Below are positions 42,927 through 52,145 of a DNA stretch of 64,000 nt, in pieces. The notes beneath the pieces are model-generated. The model was given only the letters and a program-made list of their open reading frames with translations. It was not told the origin of the DNA and searched no databases. Numbering within the stretch: the stretch's first letter is position 1; every line of letters begins with the position of its first letter. Source of the stretch: Lachnospiraceae bacterium (GTDB lineage: Bacteria > Bacillota > Clostridia > Lachnospirales > Lachnospiraceae); assembly GCA_900766915.1 (NCBI GenBank), contig CAAFXE010000057.1:30513-94512 (forward strand), given 5' to 3'. The position numbers were made by a program, and so were the translations under genes.

Positions 42927-43697
42927 GTGCAAGAGCCGAAAATATATGGTAAAATGCTCTCTATGAGAAGAAAAGAAAAAAAGAAATCATTGAATTTAAA
43001 ATGGATCATCATAGGGATTGCAGTCCTGTTACTTATATTTTCGGTTCTTTTGGGAGCAGGGATATTTCGGGTGAAGCAGGTAGATGTGGTTGGAAACTCC
43101 TTTTATTCCAAGGAAGAGATCACGCAGCTTGTATTAGGAAAACAACGAAATTCGCTGTACCTGACTTTTCTGTACCGTTATCTGGATGGAAAGGAAATTC
43201 CTTTTGTGGATAAAGTGGAGCTGACCATGCTGGCACCGGATCATATCAGGATTCGTGTGTATGAAAAAACAATGATCGGCTATGTCAGATATATGGGTTC
43301 AAACCTGTATTTCGACAAGGACGGTACGGTGGTGGAAAGCTCCAATGAAGTGTTAGAGGGGATTCCCTGTATCAAGGGTCTGAAGTTTGACACCCTCGCT
43401 TTAAATCAGCCTTTAAATGTGGCAAATGACCAGGTGTTTGATGTGCTTTTGTCCATGACCCAGATGATGAAAAAGTACGAGCTTTCCCCGGATGAGATTA
43501 CTTTAAAAAATGACAGCAGCCAGATTGTGCTGACTTTTCAAAATGTAAGGGTCAATCTGGGGAGCGGAGACCATATGGATGAGAAGGCAGCCAGAATCAA
43601 GACACTGCTTCCGGATCTTGAGAATCTGTCCGGTGTACTACATATGGAAGAATATACTTCAGAGAGCACCAATATCTCGTTTATGAAAGATAAATAA
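42927..43697 (+). CDS. ftsQ: Cell division protein FtsQ/DivIB
   Basis: A 256-residue single-pass protein with a basic cytoplasmic tail, a membrane segment (about residues 26-46), and a POTRA domain beginning IFRVKQVDVVGNSFYSKEEI. The FtsQ beta domain follows, with YVRYMGSNLYFDKDGTVVESS. FtsQ/DivIB joins FtsL and DivIC in the septal complex. I keep the GTG at 42927, which has an AGGGAA site; the ATG codons at 42954 or 42963 lack a site. The gene follows murA by two bases. Confidence 0.9.
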   Translation: MQEPKIYGKMLSMRRKEKKKSLNLKWIIIGIAVLLLIFSVLLGAGIFRVKQVDVVGNSFYSKEEITQLVLGKQRNSLYLTFLYRYLDGKEIPFVDKVELTMLAPDHIRIRVYEKTMIGYVRYMGSNLYFDKDGTVVESSNEVLEGIPCIKGLKFDTLALNQPLNVANDQVFDVLLSMTQMMKKYELSPDEITLKNDSSQIVLTFQNVRVNLGSGDHMDEKAARIKTLLPDLENLSGVLHMEEYTSESTNISFMKDK

Positions 43698-43867
43698 TTT
43701 GACGTTGGCTCTGAACAGTTATATTTTAAATAATTATTTTTGAAAAGCATCTTGATTAATTAAGGAAAAAAAGATAATATAGGGTAAGGTAGATATTCAG
43801 TGCTCTGAATGGATGTTTATGGTGGGGGACCATAGGATCCCGGAGCATGTTAAGGGAGGACTTTAAT

Positions 43868-45034
43868 TTGTTAGAGATTATGACAAACGAAGCTGAATCT
43901 GCAGCAAAGATCATCGTGATTGGTGTAGGTGGTGCAGGTAATAACGCTGTGAATAGAATGATAGACGAACAGATCGGTGGCGTGGAATTTATCGGTATTA
44001 ACACAGATAAACAGGCATTGAATTTCTGTAAAGCAGAGAATGCACTGCAGATTGGTGAAAAGCTGACGAAGGGTCTTGGCGCAGGCGCAAAACCGGAAAT
44101 TGGTGAAAAAGCAGCAGAAGAAAACATTGATGATATCAAAGAAGCCATCAAGGGTGCAGATATGGTATTTGTAACCTGTGGTATGGGCGGCGGTACCGGT
44201 ACAGGTGCAGCTCCGGTCGTTGCCAAGGTAGCAAAGGATATGGGAATCCTCACTGTAGGTGTTGTAACCAAGCCTTTTAAATTTGAAGCAAAGACAAGAA
44301 TGCAGAATGCGATTTCCGGTATTGAAAAGCTGAAAGACAGCGTAGATACTCTCATCGTGATTCCAAATGATAAGCTTTTAGAGATTGTTGACAGACGCAC
44401 AACCATGCCGGAAGCTTTAAAGAAAGCCGATGAAGTGTTACAGCAGGCTGTTCAGGGTATTACAGACCTGATCAACTTACCGGCACTGATCAATCTGGAC
44501 TTTGCAGATGTTCAGACTGTCATGACGGACAAGGGTATCGCTCATATTGGTATCGGTAGTGCCAAGGGAGATGACAAGGCTTTAGAAGCTGTAAAACAGG
44601 CAGTTGCTTCTCCACTTCTGGAAACAACGATTTCAGGTGCTTCTCATGTGATCATTAATGTATCCGGTGATATTTCCCTGATGGATGCCAATGATGCAGC
44701 AAGCTATGTACAGGATATGGCAGGAGAAGATGCAAATATTATCTTCGGTGCCATGTATGATGATACATACACAGATGAATGCAGCATTACAGTCATCGCT
44801 ACAGGTCTGGATGCCAATGTTACAGGAGCTCAGAAAGTGATTCCGACAAAAAGCAGTCTGAATTTCAATACAGCTTCAAGAATGACCACACCGGTAAAAC
44901 CGGTGGTTCCAACCACACCTGTCACTCCGGTAACAGAACCGAAAACATTTCCGGGCATCACAACTCCGAATGTACATGCTCCAAAGGAACAGGAAATTAA
45001 GATTCCAATTTTCTTACAGAAAAATCGTAAATAG
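43868..45034 (+). CDS. ftsZ: Cell division protein FtsZ
   Basis: A 388-residue tubulin homologue that assembles the Z ring. N-terminal [20 protein letters not shown] and the tubulin signature [12 protein letters not shown] bind GTP. The T7 loop is [11 protein letters not shown] (catalytic Asp), and the C-terminal linker is Thr/Pro-rich. The extreme C-terminus [12 protein letters not shown] is the conserved peptide that binds FtsA or SepF. The start is set to the TTG at 43868 because AAGGGAGG lies nine bases upstream; an in-frame ATG at 43847 lies before that site. A bidirectional terminator follows. Confidence 0.97.
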   Translation: MLEIMTNEAESAAKIIVIGVGGAGNNAVNRMIDEQIGGVEFIGINTDKQALNFCKAENALQIGEKLTKGLGAGAKPEIGEKAAEENIDDIKEAIKGADMVFVTCGMGGGTGTGAAPVVAKVAKDMGILTVGVVTKPFKFEAKTRMQNAISGIEKLKDSVDTLIVIPNDKLLEIVDRRTTMPEALKKADEVLQQAVQGITDLINLPALINLDFADVQTVMTDKGIAHIGIGSAKGDDKALEAVKQAVASPLLETTISGASHVIINVSGDISLMDANDAASYVQDMAGEDANIIFGAMYDDTYTDECSITVIATGLDANVTGAQKVIPTKSSLNFNTASRMTTPVKPVVPTTPVTPVTEPKTFPGITTPNVHAPKEQEIKIPIFLQKNRK

Positions 45035-45039
45035 CGTGC

Positions 45040-45074
45040 AAAAAAAGTCTCTGGATCGCCAGAGACTTTTTTTT
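45040..45074. terminator. Bidirectional terminator between ftsZ and aroE
   Basis: A run of A, the stem AGTCTCTGG / CCAGAGACT with a four-base loop, and a run of T. It works in both directions for the convergent ftsZ and aroE. Confidence 0.92.
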
Positions 45075-45080
45075 TCGGTC

Positions 45081-45947
45081 TTAAGAAAAGAGCCTTTGTT
45101 TGACAAGATCCACAGGCATATCTTTCCCTGTCCAGATCCTAAAAGCTTCAGCACCCTGATAAAGAAGCATGTACATTCCATTAAAAGCAGGAAGACCGGC
45201 TGCTTCCGCCAACTGCAAAAGTCTGGTTTTTCCGGGGTTATAGATGACATCAGATACGATCAGTTCCGGGTGAAAAAAGGAAGTATCCGGGATCAGACAC
45301 TGATCTTCGTGGGGAGCCATACCTACCGAAGAAGCATTGACTAAAATTGCACTGTCCTGAATGGAAGCCTTTAGTGCAGCCACGTCTGAAAGCTCCTGTA
45401 AGGTGACCTGACAGTCGGTGCTTCTGTTGATTTCAAAAACCTGCTTTTCAATCATATTCCAGGAATTTCCCTTTCGGGCAAAGAGATGGATCTTTTTGAC
45501 ACCGTCCAAAGCGGCCTGGGTCAAAATGGCAGAGGCGGCACCGCCGGAACCAAGGAGCGTCATTTCTTTTCCGATGATATCATGTCCTGCATCCTGAACG
45601 GAACGCATATAACCCACACCATCGGTGTTATGCCCTATGAGTTTTCCATCCTCTATCACCACTGTATTGACAGAGTTCATCAGTTTTGCCGCGGGAGAAA
45701 GGGTATCACATTTTTCCGCTGCAATTCGTTTGCATGGCATCGTACAGTTAAAACCACGGGCACCGATCTGTTTTAAAACAGAGGTGGTGGCGTCAAATTG
45801 TGTGATGTTTGTTGGAAATGCAAGATACACATAATCAAGTCCCAGAGTTTCAAAGGAGAGATTGTGCATGGCAGGAGAGATGCTGTGGGAAACAGGATCT
45901 CCCAAAAGGCATAGAAGCCGGGTATGACCGGTAATTTTTTCTTTCAT
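45081..45947 (-). CDS. aroE: Shikimate dehydrogenase
   Basis: A 288-residue NADPH-dependent enzyme of aromatic amino acid synthesis. The shikimate-binding N-terminus shows DPVSHSISPAMHNLSFE and the YLAFP strand. The cofactor domain starts LLGSGGAASAILTQA (a GxGGxxx variant). Conserved NTDGVGYM and the C-terminal LLYQGAEAFRIWTG complete the family pattern. It is on the minus strand, converging on ftsZ. Behind its start lies the 132-base repeat element. With aroD (46203) and aroK (63670) it forms part of the shikimate pathway, scattered in this window. Confidence 0.95.
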   Translation of the reverse strand: MKEKITGHTRLLCLLGDPVSHSISPAMHNLSFETLGLDYVYLAFPTNITQFDATTSVLKQIGARGFNCTMPCKRIAAEKCDTLSPAAKLMNSVNTVVIEDGKLIGHNTDGVGYMRSVQDAGHDIIGKEMTLLGSGGAASAILTQAALDGVKKIHLFARKGNSWNMIEKQVFEINRSTDCQVTLQELSDVAALKASIQDSAILVNASSVGMAPHEDQCLIPDTSFFHPELIVSDVIYNPGKTRLLQLAEAAGLPAFNGMYMLLYQGAEAFRIWTGKDMPVDLVKQRLFS

Positions 45948-45970
45948 AGTACTTCCTCATTTTTTCTTTC

Positions 45971-46102
45971 GTATCTGTTCAGTACCTTCCAGATACGAAG
46001 CAAAAATCCATGCAGAATTTGCTTCGCAAATGGATTTTTGCTTGCAAAACTCGGGATTTTCTTACGAAAACCCTCGCGGAATAGTGGCTTATGAACAGTT
46101 AC
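45971..46102 (-). repeat. Interspersed hairpin element, copy A
   Basis: 132 bases starting GTATCTGTTCAGTAC and ending GAACAGTTAC, so the ends are imperfect inverted repeats. The interior folds: AGCAAAAATCCAT (left) pairs with ATGGATTTTTGCT (right) around a TTGC/GCAA core. It is about 93% identical (by eye, one indel) to the reverse complement of 60260-60390. Strand is arbitrary and only shows that it is opposite to copy B. It carries no gene. Confidence 0.85.
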
Positions 46103-46202
46103 TTATTTTCTATTCTAATAAAATAATTTTTAGCTGTCAAATGTTGCACTTTATGTTTAAAAATACTATACTTAATCTTAATAATGTTTTAAGGAGACAG
46201 CT

Positions 46203-46967
46203 ATGAAACAGGTAGTAACGGTAAGAAATTTGACCATTGGCGAAGGTATGCCAAAAATCTGTGTGCCGATTGTAGCGACCACAGAAGCAGGGATTATTGC
46301 GAAAGCGGAAGAGATCATGAATTATCCTGCGGATCTGATTGAATGGAGAGCGGATTATTTTGAAGATGCCTATAATCTTTCGGCAGTCGCATCTGTCCTA
46401 AGAGGCCTTCGAAGGGTAATCGGAGATACACCGTTATTGTTTACTTTCCGTTCAGAAAGTGAAGGTGGCTGCAAAGCTATCTGTGCCAAAGATTATTTTG
46501 CATTAAATCTTGCAGTTGCCATGTATGGAGAGGTGGATCTGATAGATCTGGAAATCTACCATGACCTGGAACGGGCAAAGAATGTGATTTCCATGCTTCA
46601 TGAAGCAGGGATCAAGGTCATTGCATCTCACCATGATTTTGACAAAACACCTGCCAGAAGTGAAATTATGACAAAGCTGTCGAAAATGAAAGAACTGGAT
46701 GCAGATATTTTGAAAATTGCTGTGATGCCCAATGAAATCGGTGATGTGGCAAGACTTTTAAAGATTACAGGCCGTACAAGCATCAACTTTGAGAAACCCC
46801 TGGTGACCATGGCTATGGGACAGATGGGAATTATTACAAGGATTGCCGGAGAGAGCTTTGGCTCTGACATTACCTTTGGCTCTGTTGGCGAGGTTTCTGC
46901 ACCGGGTCAGCTGGAAATCAATGATTTAAAGCTGATATTGGAGATCTTACATAAATATCATTCATAA
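46203..46967 (+). CDS. aroD: 3-dehydroquinate dehydratase, type I
   Basis: A 254-residue class I enzyme that dehydrates 3-dehydroquinate through a Schiff base. VTVRNLTIGEGMPKICVPIV begins the TIM barrel. EWRADYFED holds acidic substrate contacts. The general base His is in VIASHHDFDKTP, and the Schiff-base Lys is in DILKIAVMPN. GSDITFGSVGEVSAPGQL closes the fold. The ATG has an AAGGAGA site. It is followed by a weak hairpin, then spoIIGA. Confidence 0.95.
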   Translation: MKQVVTVRNLTIGEGMPKICVPIVATTEAGIIAKAEEIMNYPADLIEWRADYFEDAYNLSAVASVLRGLRRVIGDTPLLFTFRSESEGGCKAICAKDYFALNLAVAMYGEVDLIDLEIYHDLERAKNVISMLHEAGIKVIASHHDFDKTPARSEIMTKLSKMKELDADILKIAVMPNEIGDVARLLKITGRTSINFEKPLVTMAMGQMGIITRIAGESFGSDITFGSVGEVSAPGQLEINDLKLILEILHKYHS

Positions 46968-46981
46968 ATAATCTATGAGGG

Positions 46982-47010
46982 GGAGAGTCGAAATTTGGAC
47001 TCTCCTTTGT
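46982..47010 (+). terminator. Probable terminator after aroD
   Basis: GGAGAGTC (46982-46989) and GACTCTCC (46998-47005) with an eight-base loop and a short T tail. Confidence 0.7.
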
Positions 47011-47050
47011 CGTTTCTTAGAGAAAAATTAAAAATTCATTTCCTGATATT

Positions 47051-47083
47051 CTGACAAATTTAGAAAATCTCTTTGCGTATAAT
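47051..47083 (+). promoter_or_regulatory. Candidate spoIIGA promoter with long spacer
   Basis: CTGACA (47051-47056) and TATAAT (47078-47083) are 21 bases apart. The Bacillus spoIIG promoter is known for such an over-long spacer and needs Spo0A. The TCTGACAAA sequence around the -35 also resembles a reversed 0A box (TTCGACAAA) at seven of nine positions. Confidence 0.5.
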
Positions 47084-47109
47084 GTGCTTGCGATGAAGGA
47101 GAAATCGAA

Positions 47110-47898
47110 GTGCATTACATCATCTATCCGGATACCTTATTTTTAGAAAATTTCATATGTAATCTGCTGTTTTTGCTGTTTGTGAGAACATTCCTGTTTC
47201 CCACCGCCAGGGGAGGAAGGATTTTGCTTACGGCCTGTCTGACAGCACTTTGCAATACACTTGCTTCGATTCTGTTCTTTCATCACATCTGGATCTTAAG
47301 GATTGGCGTGCTTTTTCCTGCAGCGGGACTGATGACATGCTGTTTCATGGGAATCAGGGAAGGCCGAAGGCTTTTGTATCTGTTGTACCAGATGACCTTA
47401 TGGACACTGGTACTGGGGGGAACGATACAGATCTTACAGCAGTTTGGCAGTGCGCCTGAGGGAACGCTGCTCCTTTGGATCTTATTGTTTATGATGATTT
47501 TTGGAACACTGGAGAAAATATTTAAAAGGTACAGACGGCAAAAGGAATGTATGAAAGAGGTAGTTCTTTACCGGAATGGAACATGTTGTCATGTTCAGGG
47601 ATTTTTGGATACGGGAAACCATCTGACAGATCCGGTGAGTAAACAGCCGGTATCCATATTGACAGAGGAATGCTGGAAAAATTTTATTAAAGAACAGGAA
47701 CCGCCAAATTACTGTCTGATTCCATGTAAAACTGTAGGAGATTCCGGGGAACTTCTCCCCGGAACACGCATTGATTATATGGTGATTATGGACAATGAAG
47801 ACAGCAGGATCATTAAAAGACCGATGATAGCCATTACAAAACAGCCGTTTACGGGAATTTTTCACTATTCCATTTTACTTCACAGTGATTATTGTTAG
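47110..47898 (+). CDS. spoIIGA: Sporulation sigma-E factor-processing peptidase SpoIIGA
   Basis: A 262-residue membrane protease. Five hydrophobic segments occupy about residues 1-135 and a cytoplasmic aspartic protease domain follows. The catalytic motif is GFLDTGNHLTDP with D167-T-G. The C-terminus ends GIFHYSILLHSDYC. SpoIIGA sits in the sporulation septum on the mother-cell side and, once triggered by SpoIIR, cuts the pro-sequence from sigma-E, the product of the next gene. The GTG start has an AAGGAG site. It is somewhat shorter than the 309-residue Bacillus protein. Confidence 0.92.
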   Translation: MHYIIYPDTLFLENFICNLLFLLFVRTFLFPTARGGRILLTACLTALCNTLASILFFHHIWILRIGVLFPAAGLMTCCFMGIREGRRLLYLLYQMTLWTLVLGGTIQILQQFGSAPEGTLLLWILLFMMIFGTLEKIFKRYRRQKECMKEVVLYRNGTCCHVQGFLDTGNHLTDPVSKQPVSILTEECWKNFIKEQEPPNYCLIPCKTVGDSGELLPGTRIDYMVIMDNEDSRIIKRPMIAITKQPFTGIFHYSILLHSDYC

Positions 47899-47910
47899 GG
47901 AGGAAAGACA

Positions 47911-48651
47911 ATGTTGGTTAAGGTAGCGATACCCAGACAGGTACAATTTAAAATTGTTCCGAGTTTTCAGGAAAGACTGTTTGGAGGACAGCAGGAGGTT
48001 CATTATATTGGAGGAAGTGAGGTGCTTCCGCCGCCTCTGGAGCCTGAGGAAGAGGCAAGAGCCATCGAAAGTCTGGAGGACCCGGACAATCGGGAAGCAA
48101 AATCAAAGCTGATCGAGCATAATCTGCGCCTGGTTGTTTATATTGCAAAGAAATTTGATAATACGGGAGTAGGTGTGGAGGATCTGATTTCTATCGGTAC
48201 CATTGGACTGATCAAGGCTATCAACACCTTTAACAGAAACAAAAATATCAAGCTGGCTACTTACGCTTCCCGATGCATTGAAAATGAGATCTTAATGTAT
48301 CTTCGAAGGAACAGTAAAACCCGTATGGAAGTCTCCATTGATGAGCCTTTAAATGTGGATTGGGATGGAAATGAGCTGCTGCTTTCAGATATCCTGGGAA
48401 CAGAAGAGGACGTGATCTACCGGGATATTGAAACAGAAATGGAAAGAAAGCTGTTAAATAAAGCCATTGAGAAGCTTTCCAGAAGAGAAAGAACCATTGT
48501 GGAGCTTCGATTTGGATTAAACAATCCGCTGGGGGAGGAAAAGACACAGAAGGAAGTTGCAGATATGTTGGGAATCTCCCAATCCTATATTTCCAGGCTG
48601 GAGAAAAAAATCATGAAGCGGCTGAAAAAAGAGATCGTAAAATACGAATAG
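47911..48651 (+). CDS. sigE: RNA polymerase sporulation sigma factor SigE
   Basis: A 246-residue sigma-70-family factor that runs early mother-cell gene expression in sporulation. The N-terminal pro-sequence ends before [12 protein letters not shown], the region where SpoIIGA cuts. Region 2 reads [35 protein letters not shown] and [18 protein letters not shown]. Region 4 has ELRFGLNNP and the helix-turn-helix [20 protein letters not shown]. It starts 13 bases after spoIIGA, with a GGGAGGAAAG site. The sigE-sigG pair next to it is the standard clostridial arrangement. Confidence 0.96.
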   Translation: MLVKVAIPRQVQFKIVPSFQERLFGGQQEVHYIGGSEVLPPPLEPEEEARAIESLEDPDNREAKSKLIEHNLRLVVYIAKKFDNTGVGVEDLISIGTIGLIKAINTFNRNKNIKLATYASRCIENEILMYLRRNSKTRMEVSIDEPLNVDWDGNELLLSDILGTEEDVIYRDIETEMERKLLNKAIEKLSRRERTIVELRFGLNNPLGEEKTQKEVADMLGISQSYISRLEKKIMKRLKKEIVKYE

Positions 48652-48712
48652 AGAGGTACTTACCGGGGAATGCTTTTCTTATGAGTAAAGGAACTTTAAG
48701 GAGAGCATAAAC

Positions 48713-49492
48713 ATGGTTCAGGGGAAAGTTGAAATTTGTGGTGTGAATACATCCAAATTGCCGATACTCAAGGAGGAAGAAAAGGAAGAACTTTTTCGAA
48801 GAATCAAGGCCGGGGACATGGAGGCCAGAGAGAAGTACATTCAGGGAAATTTAAGACTGGTATTAAGCGTTATCAAGCGATTTGGGGGAAGCAACGAATG
48901 TCCCGATGATCTGTTTCAAATCGGATGTATTGGACTGATTAAAGCGATAGATAATTTTAAGCCCGAGATGATGGTAAAATTTTCTACCTATGCGGTACCT
49001 ATGGTGGCAGGAGAGCTTCGCAGATATCTTAGAGATAATTCAAATTCCATCAGGGTCAGCCGTTCCTTAAGAGATATCGCTTACAAGGCAATTTACGCAA
49101 AGGAAGATTACATGAAAAAGCATTCCAAAGAGCCTACCATTTCCGAAATATCGGACATGATCGGAATTCCTGAGGAGGATGTGGTGGTTGCCATGGATGC
49201 GATCCAAAGTCCGGTGAGCCTTTATGAGCCGGTATATACGGAAGGCGGGGACACTCTTTATGTCATGGACCAGATCAGTGACAAGAAAAATAAGGAAGAA
49301 CTATGGGTGGAAGAGATTTCCCTGCAGGAGGCCATGAAGAAGCTGGCTCCCAGAGAGCAGCATATCATTGACCTTCGGTTTTATGAGGGAAAGACCCAGA
49401 TGGAGGTGGCGGATGAGATCGGCATCTCCCAGGCTCAGGTAAGCAGGCTGGAGAAGCATGCGTTAAAGGTTATGAAACAATATTTAAGATAG
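48713..49492 (+). CDS. sigG: RNA polymerase sporulation sigma factor SigG
   Basis: A 259-residue sigma factor for late forespore genes. The N-terminal KVEICGVNTSKLPIL is the SigG-specific motif (bound by Fin/CsfB in Bacillus). Region 2 reads GNLRLVLSVIKRFGG, DDLFQIGCIGLIKAIDNF and FSTYAVPMVAGELRRYLRD. Region 4 has QHIIDLRFYEGKTQMEVADE with a helix-turn-helix. AAGGAGAG site. It follows sigE by 61 bases and may have its own forespore promoter. A palindromic repeat follows. Confidence 0.96.
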   Translation: MVQGKVEICGVNTSKLPILKEEEKEELFRRIKAGDMEAREKYIQGNLRLVLSVIKRFGGSNECPDDLFQIGCIGLIKAIDNFKPEMMVKFSTYAVPMVAGELRRYLRDNSNSIRVSRSLRDIAYKAIYAKEDYMKKHSKEPTISEISDMIGIPEEDVVVAMDAIQSPVSLYEPVYTEGGDTLYVMDQISDKKNKEELWVEEISLQEAMKKLAPREQHIIDLRFYEGKTQMEVADEIGISQAQVSRLEKHALKVMKQYLR

Positions 49493-49503
49493 GGTCAGTT
49501 CTG

Positions 49504-49594
49504 CCAGGACAAGGGGGACCAGGACAAGGAGACCAGGACAAGGGGACGGTTCTCTGTCCGGAATTTTCCGGACAGAGAACCGTCCCCTTGTCCT
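49504..49594. repeat. Tandem repeats and 60-base perfect palindrome after sigG
   Basis: Three copies of CCAGGACAAGGRGA-like sequence (49504-49546) lead into a perfect palindrome: arms of 29 bases (49535-49563 and 49566-49594) around TT, with the core GGGGACGGTTCTCTGTCC. The same core forms the palindrome at 54391-54460. This GGGACGGTTCTnTGTCC motif is a widespread REP-like intergenic element in clostridial genomes, as I recall; no transposase is seen here. Confidence 0.85.
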
Positions 49595-49611
49595 GCCCTT
49601 CATCTTTTTTG

Positions 49612-49640
49612 TTGTCGAATGGTGAAATATCATGTATAAT
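49612..49640 (+). promoter_or_regulatory. Promoter of the pot operon
   Basis: TTGTCG (49612-49617), 17-base spacer, TATAAT (49635-49640), about 80 bases before the potA start. Confidence 0.7.
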
Positions 49641-49719
49641 CTGTAGCTGTACAGGTGTGGATACATAGAAAAAGGAACACTTTGACAGGATACCCTTAAA
49701 ATACCGGGAGGATACGGAT

Positions 49720-51300
49720 ATGGAGAAAAAGAAACTGATCGAGTTTCGAAATATTGTGAAGAACTTTGACGGCCAGATCGTCTTAAAAGGAATCAATCTT
49801 GATATATATGAGAAGGAGTTTGTGACCTTACTTGGCCCCTCAGGTTGTGGAAAGACCACACTTCTTAGGATCCTTGGGGGATTTTTGGATGCAGATGAAG
49901 GAAGTGTGATGTTTGACGGCGAGGAAATCAGTAAAAAGCCGCCCTATGAAAGAGAACTAAATACCGTTTTCCAGAAATATGCATTATTTCCACATTTAAG
50001 TGTTTATGAAAATATTGCCTTCGGACTCCGAATCAAAAAAATGAGCCAGGATGTTATTGACCAGAAGGTAATGAAGATGTTAAAGCTCATCGGTCTGGAA
50101 GGCTATGAAAAGAAAAATACGACCCTGCTTTCCGGTGGTCAGCAGCAGCGTGTAGCCATTGCAAGAGCGCTGGTCAATGAACCGAAAGTGCTTCTTTTGG
50201 ATGAGCCTCTGGCAGCACTGGATCTTAAGCTTCGTAAGGAAATGCAGTATGAATTAAAGAGAATCCAGCAGGAGGTAGGAATTACCTTTATCTTTGTAAC
50301 CCATGATCAGGAAGAAGCACTGACCATGTCAGATAAGATCGTCGTTATGAAAAGCGGAGAGATCCAGCAGGTAGGTACACCGGAGGAAATCTATAACGAG
50401 CCAGCCAACAGCTATGTGGCCAACTTTATCGGAGAAAGTAATATCATTCCGGGCATCATGCTGGATGATTACAGGGTTCGCTTTGACGATATTACCTTTG
50501 ACTGTGTGGATTTCGGATTCAAAAAAGAAGAAAAAGTGGATGTAGTTATCCGTCCGGAGGATATCGATATTGTGGATGTGAAGGACGGTAAGATGACAGG
50601 TGAAGTATTAAGCACCCTGTTTAAAGGTGTCCACTATGAAATTATTGTGGAAACAGTACCGGGTACTACCGTCAGTGTGAATATGCATGTGATCCGCAAT
50701 CAGGATGTCACCAGTCCTGACGGTAAGGAAAAACTCAGTGCCAATGACTTTTATGTGGATATTGAGGATGTGAAGGCTCTGGATGATAAAGAGATCATTG
50801 CCTTATCCAATGCACAGGCATGGAATCCGGAAACGGATGAATATACCTCCATTGCCAAAGTCGAGTATGAGATTCCTGAGGAAGTGGGATGCTATCCGGT
50901 AACCTTCTATACTGCCGGCGGAACAAGCATTCAGAAGAATATTTTTGTGGTTAATCAGCCTTTCGTAAAGAATGAAAAGGCCAATGAAGCAATCATGGCC
51001 TTTAACTTCTTTAAAACCGTGGATGAAATTATAGAATCCCAGGCTCTGGATACGGATATTAAGACCTGGGCCAATGCACAGGGCTGGAAATTGAGTGATG
51101 AAGATCAGAGCATTGATATCAGTGTAGATTATGACTTTGATCCGGAAGATATCAGGGAAGGTGTTTACAAGGTAACCTTCTCTACAACCGGTCGGGAATT
51201 TAAGATTCATACAACCGATTACTCACCGGTTGGAAAAGAGGTTGGCTTGACCTTCTATCCGGAAGATATTCATGTTATGTCAAAGGTGGTATTTGAATAA
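49720..51300 (+). CDS. potA: Spermidine/putrescine ABC transporter ATPase PotA with inserted domains
   Basis: A 526-residue ABC ATPase, about 160 residues longer than usual for PotA. The ATPase part is normal: Walker A GPSGCGKT (39-46), Q-loop region [20 protein letters not shown], signature LSGGQQQ (137-143), Walker B LLLDEP and H195. A TOBE domain begins near residue 270 with [13 protein letters not shown] and ends at [13 protein letters not shown] (508-520). Between them, residues about 330-500, two diverged beta-sandwich-like repeats appear ([11 protein letters not shown]...[10 protein letters not shown] and [11 protein letters not shown]...[11 protein letters not shown]). These resemble bacterial Ig-like modules. 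It drives polyamine uptake with the next two genes. Strong GGGAGG site. Confidence 0.93.
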   Translation: MEKKKLIEFRNIVKNFDGQIVLKGINLDIYEKEFVTLLGPSGCGKTTLLRILGGFLDADEGSVMFDGEEISKKPPYERELNTVFQKYALFPHLSVYENIAFGLRIKKMSQDVIDQKVMKMLKLIGLEGYEKKNTTLLSGGQQQRVAIARALVNEPKVLLLDEPLAALDLKLRKEMQYELKRIQQEVGITFIFVTHDQEEALTMSDKIVVMKSGEIQQVGTPEEIYNEPANSYVANFIGESNIIPGIMLDDYRVRFDDITFDCVDFGFKKEEKVDVVIRPEDIDIVDVKDGKMTGEVLSTLFKGVHYEIIVETVPGTTVSVNMHVIRNQDVTSPDGKEKLSANDFYVDIEDVKALDDKEIIALSNAQAWNPETDEYTSIAKVEYEIPEEVGCYPVTFYTAGGTSIQKNIFVVNQPFVKNEKANEAIMAFNFFKTVDEIIESQALDTDIKTWANAQGWKLSDEDQSIDISVDYDFDPEDIREGVYKVTFSTTGREFKIHTTDYSPVGKEVGLTFYPEDIHVMSKVVFE

Positions 51301-52145
51301 TGAAACGATTTTCACAGTTAGCGGTTCCATACATTGTATGGGCACTTATGATGCTTGTGCTGCCCATGGCACTGATCGCCATGTACTCCTTTATGCGGCA
51401 GGGCAATGCAATTATATCTTTCTCCTTTACCCTGGAGCATTACCGGAAATTTTTTACAGATCCGGACTTCCTTTTGATCTTATGGAGATCTCTGGTGATC
51501 GCTATTAAGACAACGATCATCTGTCTCATCTTAGGATATCCGGCGGCATATTACATTGCCAGAAGCTCTGAAAAGGTACAGAATATTCTGGTGCTTTGCA
51601 TTACGATTCCAATGTGGATCAATATGCTGGTAAGAACCTATGCCTGGATCGGTCTTTTAAGTGAAGGCGGAATCATTCAGAAGCTCTTAAGCTTTTTGGG
51701 TCTTGGCAATGTGGAGCTTTTGTATACACAGGGGGCTGTACTTCTTGGAATGGTATATAATTTTTTGCCGTTTATGATCCTTCAGGTCAATACAGCACTT
51801 TGCAAAATGGATCACTCTCTTTTGGAGGCCAGTGCAGATCTTGGGGCAGATAAGGCACAGACCTTCTTGCGGGTAACATTGCCTCTTTCCCTGCCGGGGG
51901 TTATTAACGGCATTACCCTGGTGTTTTTACCGGCAGTCAGCTCCTTCTTTATCCCGAAGCTTCTGGGAGGAGGACAGTACTTCTTAATTGGTAACCTGAT
52001 TGAAAACCAGTTCATTACCGTAGGGGAGTGGAATTTCGGCAGTGCCATCTCCATGATCATGGCCGTTGTCATGATGCTTTTAATGATGGCTGTCCGTAAA
52101 GCAGAGCTGTTTACCCAGGGAGGAAAGGAGGAAGAAGAGTCATGA
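51300..52145 (+). CDS. potB: Spermidine/putrescine ABC transporter permease PotB
   Basis: A 281-residue membrane permease with six predicted segments. The BPD_transp_1 EAA loop that contacts the ATPase is SLLEASADLGADKAQTFLRVTLPLSLPG. The N-terminal YIVWALMMLVLPMALIAMYSF and the VRTYAWIGLL segment fit the PotB/PotH group. Its ATG overlaps the potA stop by one base, so translation is coupled. It forms the pore with the PotC half of the next protein. Confidence 0.95.
   Translation: MKRFSQLAVPYIVWALMMLVLPMALIAMYSFMRQGNAIISFSFTLEHYRKFFTDPDFLLILWRSLVIAIKTTIICLILGYPAAYYIARSSEKVQNILVLCITIPMWINMLVRTYAWIGLLSEGGIIQKLLSFLGLGNVELLYTQGAVLLGMVYNFLPFMILQVNTALCKMDHSLLEASADLGADKAQTFLRVTLPLSLPGVINGITLVFLPAVSSFFIPKLLGGGQYFLIGNLIENQFITVGEWNFGSAISMIMAVVMMLLMMAVRKAELFTQGGKEEEES

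Noticed and set aside
43756..44406. Long minus-strand reading frame of 216 codons opposite ftsZ
   Set aside because: It mirrors the codon pattern of ftsZ, has no ribosome site and no family pattern, and ftsZ is certain.
49504..49546. Three tandem repeats as a CRISPR
   Set aside because: The repeats abut each other with no spacers and form the arm of a palindrome.
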